Assembly: GCA_934667125.1 (NCBI GenBank)
Contig: CAKULF010000003.1
Coordinates: 62,001-126,000, forward strand
Direction: 5' to 3'
DNA length: 64,000 bases
Source of the DNA: an uncultured Candidatus Melainabacteria bacterium
Lineage (GTDB): Bacteria > Cyanobacteriota > Vampirovibrionia > Gastranaerophilales > Gastranaerophilaceae
Position numbers and translations under genes: made by a program. Numbering within the stretch: position 1 is the first letter of the stretch; each line of letters begins with the position of its first letter. This document shows positions 61,626 through 64,000 of the stretch, piece after piece. The notes beneath the pieces are model-generated. The model saw nothing but the letters and a program-made list of their open reading frames with translations. It was not told the DNA's origin and ran no database searches.

Positions 61626-63212
61626 ATGGATATATATAATATAAGAAATTTTAATATAAATCCCAATTATAATAACCATTTAAGGCAAAATTTTAATGGT
61701 TTATTTAAAACTGAAAAAGATTGTTTTATAAAAACCTCTACTCCTCAAGCTGATTTTGATAAAAAAATCAAAAGAGCAACTATGGGAAAATATCAAAAAG
61801 AATTTTTGAGCGTTTTTAATTCGCCCGAGATAAAAAGCGCTATTTTAAAACAGGTTGAAGACAAAGAAATATCTGAAGAAGATATGTTAAAAATTTTAAA
61901 AGATTTATCTACTTCAACTTTTAAAATCGCAATGGATAAACCAGATAATTTTATTAATCATTCTCTGGATGGAAAATATAAGATTTATAGGGCGTCTAAT
62001 GCGCAAAAGTCTTCTGAAATGGCGGCAAAAGGCTATATTCAAGAATTATTTAAAGAAAATTTTATAAAAATATTTAATGCTCTAAAAATTATTGATACTG
62101 ATACTTTAAATCAAATGTTAGATAAAAGGTCTAATAGCTTTTCTTCTATGCTTAATGATTTAGATGGGCTGGATGATGAGCATCTTAAATTATTGTCTGA
62201 ATTGATTAAAAAAGTTCAACAAGGAAGAGCGGCGGAAAAAATCAAGCTGTGTCAAATTGTTTCTATTTTTCAAGATAAAAATTTAGACACTTCTAAATTG
62301 GATGGAATTTTAAAAGATGGAAAAGTTTCAACTGATGGAATAAATTCAATTTTTAATGAATTATTATGCGAGCTTTTGCCTGATGGAGCTGTGGATAAAG
62401 CTGTTTTAGCTAATGCAAAATTTAATGAAGAATATTTATTTTTATTATTTAAAAAAGACGCTTTTCGAGAAAACGCAGTACCAAATTATCCAAGCAGAGA
62501 ATTTAATTCAATAATGCAAAGCGTTTTAGAGGGCAAAGATTTTATGGAATTTATTCAAGATGAAACAAATTTCATAGGACAAACAAACGCTAAAACCAAA
62601 GCGCTTTTTGAGCAAAATAACATAGATTATAATAAATGGCTTAAAACAGATATTGCGCCGCAAACTTTCAAATCTCAAGGTAAGACTATGAAAGTTCAAT
62701 TGTGGGATAGAAATCCTTGCGAGGACTTGTTTATAGGTAACAAAACAAGATGTTGCACAGCAATCGGAACAGGGACAAATAGCGCCGCTATGCCAATATT
62801 TTTAGCTAATACATCTTTTAACTATGTTGAAGTTAAAGACGAGCAAAATAATACAAAAGGAATGGCAAGAATATATTTTTCTACTGTTGAAGATAAACCT
62901 GCTGTAATTATTGATAGCATTGAATTAGCGGATAATCATACTTTATCTAAAAAAGAAAAAGAAGATTTTAGAAATAATATATTTGAATATGTGAAAAACT
63001 TCTCCAATAGTGTAGATAACGATAATCCAAGTGTATATTTCATAGCTGAAGATGCCAAAGTTCCTGTTGATGATTTAACATCGGAAAAATTAATCAAAAC
63101 AAGCTTTATTGGCGATGTTAGCACAAATAGAATATACACAAACGCTGCTTCGGGCTTTAGATGGTCTGATATTAGAGAATCGGGTTTTGTTTCATTGTAT
63201 AAAATCGCATAA
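61626..63212 (+). CDS. protein of unknown function with a cysteine-containing C-terminal domain
   Basis: A 528-residue protein. The start YNIRNFNINPNYNNHLRQNF runs into NGLFKTEKD, again an NF-x-G motif near the N-terminus. Residues 45-330 are mostly helical. The C-terminal half has a compact domain with VQLWDRNPCEDLFIGNKTRC, then CTAIGTGTN, and AMPIFLANTSFNYVEVKDEQ, followed by ARIYFSTVEDKPAVIIDSIE. The CC pair and alternating strands suggest an enzyme or acyl/peptide-binding fold, but I cannot name it. No ribosome site is seen before ATG. Confidence 0.5.
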   Translation: MDIYNIRNFNINPNYNNHLRQNFNGLFKTEKDCFIKTSTPQADFDKKIKRATMGKYQKEFLSVFNSPEIKSAILKQVEDKEISEEDMLKILKDLSTSTFKIAMDKPDNFINHSLDGKYKIYRASNAQKSSEMAAKGYIQELFKENFIKIFNALKIIDTDTLNQMLDKRSNSFSSMLNDLDGLDDEHLKLLSELIKKVQQGRAAEKIKLCQIVSIFQDKNLDTSKLDGILKDGKVSTDGINSIFNELLCELLPDGAVDKAVLANAKFNEEYLFLLFKKDAFRENAVPNYPSREFNSIMQSVLEGKDFMEFIQDETNFIGQTNAKTKALFEQNNIDYNKWLKTDIAPQTFKSQGKTMKVQLWDRNPCEDLFIGNKTRCCTAIGTGTNSAAMPIFLANTSFNYVEVKDEQNNTKGMARIYFSTVEDKPAVIIDSIELADNHTLSKKEKEDFRNNIFEYVKNFSNSVDNDNPSVYFIAEDAKVPVDDLTSEKLIKTSFIGDVSTNRIYTNAASGFRWSDIRESGFVSLYKIA

Positions 63213-63265
63213 TTTTAAGATTTTTTAAGAAATACTAAAAAACAATTAATTTGCTCTTTATATGC

Positions 63266-63271
63266 TAAACT
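63266..63271 (+). promoter_or_regulatory. -10 element of a probable leaderless mRNA
   Basis: TGC then TAAACT (weak, extended -10), TTTATT, ATG 63278. Confidence 0.3.
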
Positions 63272-63277
63272 TTTATT

Positions 63278-64000
63278 ATGCTAAAGAAGTCGATGGCAAT
63301 ATTTTTAGTATGGATTGAATTATCTTGCGTTGTTTTTGCGCAGGATGTTATCGAGTTGGAAAAAGTTGAAAAGTTCGATATTCAATATAAAGAAGAAATT
63401 GAAGCCCTTAAAGGGTCTTTGTTTGTGAATAATTCAATTGACGCTCAAAAAAATATTAATGAACAGCAAAAAGCAGACCTAGAGGATATTGAAAACCTTT
63501 GGAATTCAACTGTTAACAACAATCCTATGATTGCTTTTTGCCTTAAAAAGCTATCAACTCCAGCCGAACAAAGAAGAGTCCACTCGTCTATTTTAGCTAA
63601 ATCAATGAGCGCTCTAATCTCTGGAGCTGCGCTTTTGCCTTCGTTTTTGGGGCTAAACTATGGTATTCAATCAGGAACTTATGCAGCAGGTCAGATTGCC
63701 AATAATTTAATCAACAGAAAAAATATTGATAAGGTTGCAAACCCCTCTATAACTGATACAGAGGCTATTGAACTTGCAGGACTAGTTGAAGATTTGCAAG
63801 ATGAAATTATTGTTGATTATTTTAAATACAAAGGCGCTCTAACTAAGCTTAAAAAGTGCCGTGAGCAAATGCTTTTGCACAATAAAAACTATTCTGAAGC
63901 TTTAAGTAAAAATAATTCCTTGGATGTTGCTATTTCATCGAGCCAATGGGAAGATGAACTTATTGAAGAATATAAATTAAAACAAGAAGCAAAAAAATAT
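63278..64000 (+). CDS. exported protein of unknown function, cut by the window end
   Basis: The frame is open from ATG 63278 to the last base (241 codons). The start MLKKSMAIFLVWIELSCVVF with AQD is a signal peptide. The mature part is helical (VEKFDIQYKEEIEALKGSLF, then QQKADLEDIENLWNSTV). It includes a glycine/alanine-rich hydrophobic stretch (SALISGAALLPSFLGLNYGI) at about residues 110-130. A cysteine pair FCLKK and KKCREQ is present. The DLEDIENLWN part loosely recalls the tryptophan region of the DUF1311-like proteins. Function unknown. Confidence 0.55.
   Translation, partial: MLKKSMAIFLVWIELSCVVFAQDVIELEKVEKFDIQYKEEIEALKGSLFVNNSIDAQKNINEQQKADLEDIENLWNSTVNNNPMIAFCLKKLSTPAEQRRVHSSILAKSMSALISGAALLPSFLGLNYGIQSGTYAAGQIANNLINRKNIDKVANPSITDTEAIELAGLVEDLQDEIIVDYFKYKGALTKLKKCREQMLLHNKNYSEALSKNNSLDVAISSSQWEDELIEEYKLKQEAKKY

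Overview
The window is AT-rich (about one third G+C by eye) and densely coded, using the standard code. It looks like the chromosome of a diderm, probably gut-dwelling bacterium of the Vampirovibrionia/Melainabacteria (Gastranaerophilales-like). That placement is an inference: it rests on low G+C, outer-membrane efflux genes (TolC with EmrAB), a prepilin with a GFTLAE leader, a GT35/GH57 glycogen pair, and several large lineage-type proteins without recognisable families. No insertion sequence, prophage or CRISPR array was found.

Layout. 1-5.6 kb: end of a dicarboxylate symporter, miaA cluster, two tandem thymidylate-kinase-like genes, a GT35 phosphorylase-like gene. 5.6-6.4 kb: tRNA-Pro(GGG) flanked on both sides by copies of its own ends. 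6.4-9.8 kb: pilin-like gene, coaE, a Bax-inhibitor-like protein, a candidate small RNA, and a junction of two truncated genes. 9.7-12.7 kb: manC, a secreted nuclease, ldcA. 12.7-13.0 kb: a candidate type I toxin-antitoxin locus. 13-18.2 kb: prs, glmU, murI and an amidase (cell wall and nucleotide precursors). 18.4-23.4 kb: secD, secF, an HTH/zinc-ribbon protein and a large unknown protein. 23.5-28.5 kb: a tolC / marR-emrA-emrB efflux island with a palindromic operator. 28.5-35.5 kb: eno, a 38-residue membrane peptide, nadK, recN, a GHL10-type glycosidase and a helical-repeat protein. 35.5-39.1 kb: pyrH-frr-cdsA-rnc-rpe. 39.3-42.3 kb: iron alcohol dehydrogenase, xer recombinase, an unknown. 42.3-45.7 kb: a shortened spc-type operon rpsE-rpmD-rplO-secY-adk. 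46-52.6 kb: ctpA, a GH57 branching enzyme between two related coiled-coil genes, and rlmN. 52.6-59.5 kb: fliD, a phosphohexomutase, a four-winged-helix regulator, two DUF1311-like paralogues, gapA with a repeated hairpin tail. 59.6-64 kb: three large unknown proteins, the last cut by the window edge.

How it fits together. Much of the window is housekeeping: nucleotide kinases (tmk-like, adk, pyrH, prs, nadK, coaE), envelope synthesis (glmU, murI, amidase, ldcA, cdsA, manC, phosphohexomutase), secretion (secY, secD, secF) and glycolysis or glycogen (eno, gapA, GT35, GH57).

The most interesting signals are non-coding or very small. (1) At 12708-12997 a 26-codon hydrophobic peptide gene faces an antisense RNA with its own promoter and terminator. 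(2) About nine genes have a -10 hexamer ending exactly six bases before the start codon, implying leaderless mRNAs. (3) tRNA-Pro is preceded by two 125-bp repeats that keep both tRNA ends around a foreign core. (4) Two coiled-coil genes share a TGTAAA direct-repeat element and an N-terminal motif. (5) The GT35 enzyme has serine where the cofactor lysine should be.
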